Of a stretch of 6,215 bases of DNA, positions 4,622 to 6,215 are shown in pieces. The notes beneath the pieces are model-generated. The model ran no database searches. It saw only the letters and a list, made by a program, of their open reading frames with translations, and was not told where the DNA came from. Every line of letters starts with the position of its first letter. Positions within the stretch are counted from its first letter, which is position 1. Both the position numbers and the translations under genes were made by a program. This stretch comes from an uncultured bacterium. GTDB taxonomy: Bacteria; Bacillota_A; Clostridia; Oscillospirales; Oscillospiraceae. The DNA lies in assembly GCA_945917385.1 (NCBI GenBank), contig CAMEHJ010000076.1, positions 1-6,215 on the forward strand, in the 5' to 3' direction.

Positions 4622-6178
4622 ATGCCAGACAGAGAGACCGTAATCGTCCTTGACTTCGGCGGCCAGTACAACCAGCTCATCGCGCGCCGCGTGCGCGAGT
4701 GCAATGTCTACTGCGAGGTCAAGCCGTACAACACCCCGCTTGAGAAGCTCCTTTCGATGAAACCCATCGGCTTTATCTTCACCGGCGGCCCCAACAGCGT
4801 TTACGAGCCCGGCGCCCCCCTCGCAGACCCCGCCATCTTCGAGTGCGGCATACCCATCCTCGGCATCTGCTACGGCTGCCAGTTCATCGCGCACACGCTC
4901 GGCGGTCTTGTCACCGCCGCGGAGAGCGACAATGCCCGCGAGTACGGCAAAACCTCCACCCGCTTCGACCCCTCCTGCCCCATCTTTGCGGGGCTTCCGG
5001 AGGAGAGCATCACATGGATGAGCCACGGCGACTACATGGCAAGGGTACCGGAGGGCTTCTCCGTCACAGCTCAGAGCGCAAACTGCCCCAACGCCGCCAT
5101 TGCCGACGAGAAAAGGCGCATCTACGGCGTGCAGTTTCACCCGGAGGTCAATCACACCGAGCACGGCTTTGAGATGATACGCCGTTTCCTCTACTCGGTC
5201 TGTCACGCCTCCGGCACATGGACGATGAGCGACTTCTGCGAAAAGGCCATTGCCGCCTTGCGCGAGCAGATAGGCGACAGGGGACGCGTTCTGCTCGCCC
5301 TTTCCGGCGGCGTCGATTCCTCGGTGCTCGCGGCGCTCTTGAGCGAGGCGATAGGCGAGCGGCTGACCTGTGTTTTCGTTGACCACGGACTTATGCGCAA
5401 GAACGAGGGCGACGAGATAGAGGCGGTGTTCTCAAAGCGCGCGATGAATTTCGTGCGCATAAACGCGGAGGAGCGTTTTCTTACGAAGCTTGCCGGCGTC
5501 TCCGACCCCCAGCGCAAGAGACAGATCATCGGCGCGGAGTTCGGCTACGTCTTTTGCGACGCGGCGGACGATTTCGGCATAACCAATCAGGACTTTCTCG
5601 CGCAGGGCACCATCTACCCCGACGTTATCGAGTCCGGCGAGGGCGACGCCGAGGTCATCAAGAGCCACCACAACCGCCTGCTCCCGCCCGAGACGCTTGC
5701 GCGCTTCAAGGGCGTTATCGAGCCGCTGTCGCTTCTCTTTAAGGACGAGGTGCGTGAGCTTGGCAGGACGCTGAAGCTGCCGGAGGAGCTTGTCACGCGC
5801 CAGCCCTTCCCCGGCCCCGGCCTTGCCATACGCATCATCGGTGAGATCACCAAGCAGCGCGCCGACACGCTGCGCGAAGCGGACTTCATCATGCGCGAGG
5901 AGATCGCCAAGGCGGGCTGGAGTAATAAGCTCAGCCAGTATTTCTGCGTGCTGACAGACCTCCGCTCCGTCGGCGTTATGGGCGACGGCAGAACCTACGA
6001 CAATGTGCTTGCCCTTCGCGCGGTGAACACCTCCGACTTCATGACCGCCGACTGGTCGCGCATCCCCTACGACCTGCTCGACCGCATCTCGGTGCGCATA
6101 GTAAACGAGGTGCGCGGCATCAGCCGCATCGTCTACGACATAACCTCCAAACCCCCCGCCACGGTGGAGTGGGAGTGA
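4622..6178 (+). CDS. guaA: GMP synthase (glutamine-hydrolysing)
   Basis: A 518-aa enzyme, the usual length for the family, converting XMP to GMP with ATP and glutamine in purine synthesis (cytosolic). The N-terminal class I glutaminase domain (about 5-200) shows [14 protein letters not shown], the nucleophile Cys83 in GICYGCQ, and His173 and Glu175 in GVQFHPEV. The ATP-pyrophosphatase domain begins near 205 and carries the P-loop LSGGVDSS (227-234). The C-terminal dimerisation domain includes [13 protein letters not shown] and ends KPPATVEWE, as is typical. The lid segment reads [10 protein letters not shown] rather than the common SHHNVGGLP. The ATG at 4622 is preceded by AGGAGG (4605-4610) at an 11-nt spacing, slightly long. 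The frame stays open upstream to a GTG at 4550, but that would place translated codons across the leader hairpin and before the family's normal N-terminus. As a glutamine consumer it fits beside the glutamine synthetases. No purine riboswitch core is visible in its leader. Confidence 0.97.
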   Translation: MPDRETVIVLDFGGQYNQLIARRVRECNVYCEVKPYNTPLEKLLSMKPIGFIFTGGPNSVYEPGAPLADPAIFECGIPILGICYGCQFIAHTLGGLVTAAESDNAREYGKTSTRFDPSCPIFAGLPEESITWMSHGDYMARVPEGFSVTAQSANCPNAAIADEKRRIYGVQFHPEVNHTEHGFEMIRRFLYSVCHASGTWTMSDFCEKAIAALREQIGDRGRVLLALSGGVDSSVLAALLSEAIGERLTCVFVDHGLMRKNEGDEIEAVFSKRAMNFVRINAEERFLTKLAGVSDPQRKRQIIGAEFGYVFCDAADDFGITNQDFLAQGTIYPDVIESGEGDAEVIKSHHNRLLPPETLARFKGVIEPLSLLFKDEVRELGRTLKLPEELVTRQPFPGPGLAIRIIGEITKQRADTLREADFIMREEIAKAGWSNKLSQYFCVLTDLRSVGVMGDGRTYDNVLALRAVNTSDFMTADWSRIPYDLLDRISVRIVNEVRGISRIVYDITSKPPATVEWE

Positions 6179-6197
6179 GTTTTTGAAACTCCGAACC

Positions 6198-6212
6198 CGT
6201 TGCGGCACAACG
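6198..6212. other. Short inverted repeat at the window edge, incomplete context
   Basis: CGTTG (6198-6202) and CAACG (6208-6212) can form a 5-bp hairpin with loop CGGCA, 20 nt after the guaA stop codon. The window ends three bases later, so it may be the start of a terminator or of a leader element for the next gene. No coding sequence is visible after 6178. Confidence 0.3.
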
Positions 6213-6215
6213 ATT

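Noticed and set aside
2965..4704. 579-codon open frame on the minus strand, antisense to GSIII
   Set aside because: Composition is low-complexity (Val, Gly, Leu, His rich), there is no family signature or promoter, and it runs against a complete glnN gene. It is a reading-frame shadow of strongly C-ending codon use.
4583..6208. Long minus-strand open frames antisense to guaA (4583-5386 and 5432-6208)
   Set aside because: Both are shadows of guaA, with no motif, no ribosome binding site and no neighbouring minus-strand operon.

Overview
The window (about 60% GC by eye) looks chromosomal and bacterial, probably from a GC-rich member of Clostridia (Bacillota, Oscillospiraceae-like). The grounds are strong AGGAGG-type ribosome binding sites, canonical TTGACA promoters, a full-length type III glutamine synthetase, and a type I glutamine synthetase (GS) paired with an ANTAR-domain regulator. 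The taxonomic guess is an inference of modest confidence. I see no mobile element, CRISPR array, tRNA, rRNA or broken gene.

Layout. On the minus strand, reading right to left, a GS type I family gene (916-2124) is followed by an ANTAR antiterminator gene (324-914), which starts 1 nt after the GS stop codon. An intrinsic terminator (250-307) follows, then the first 70 codons of pyrG, CTP synthase (1-211, cut by the window edge). On the plus strand, glnN-type GSIII (2392-4485) is followed by guaA, GMP synthetase (4622-6178). The two strands diverge from a 267-bp control region (2125-2391) with two near-perfect sigma-70-type promoters facing away from each other and a perfect 22-bp palindrome between their -35 boxes.

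Theme. Two enzymes of the glutamine synthetase family are flanked by two glutamine-consuming nucleotide enzymes, CTP synthase and GMP synthetase. The regulator in the middle belongs to a family that binds RNA hairpins with six-base loops and prevents termination.

Main observation. The hexaloop hairpin expected of an ANTAR target occurs twice, each time overlapping the 5' arm of an intrinsic terminator that lies just before a ribosome binding site. One is upstream of GSIII (2324-2339, plus). The other is between the ANTAR gene and pyrG (297-312, minus). Both have the loop AAGGAC, with A at position 1 and G at position 4, closed by a C-G pair, inside the shared 9-mer ACAAGGACG. This suggests a small regulon in which the local ANTAR protein opens GSIII expression and lets the GS-ANTAR transcript read through into pyrG. 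A second candidate oddity is the type I GS: by eye it has Lys where the catalytic flap Glu normally sits, and it lacks the usual C-terminal tail, so it may not be an ordinary glutamine synthetase.
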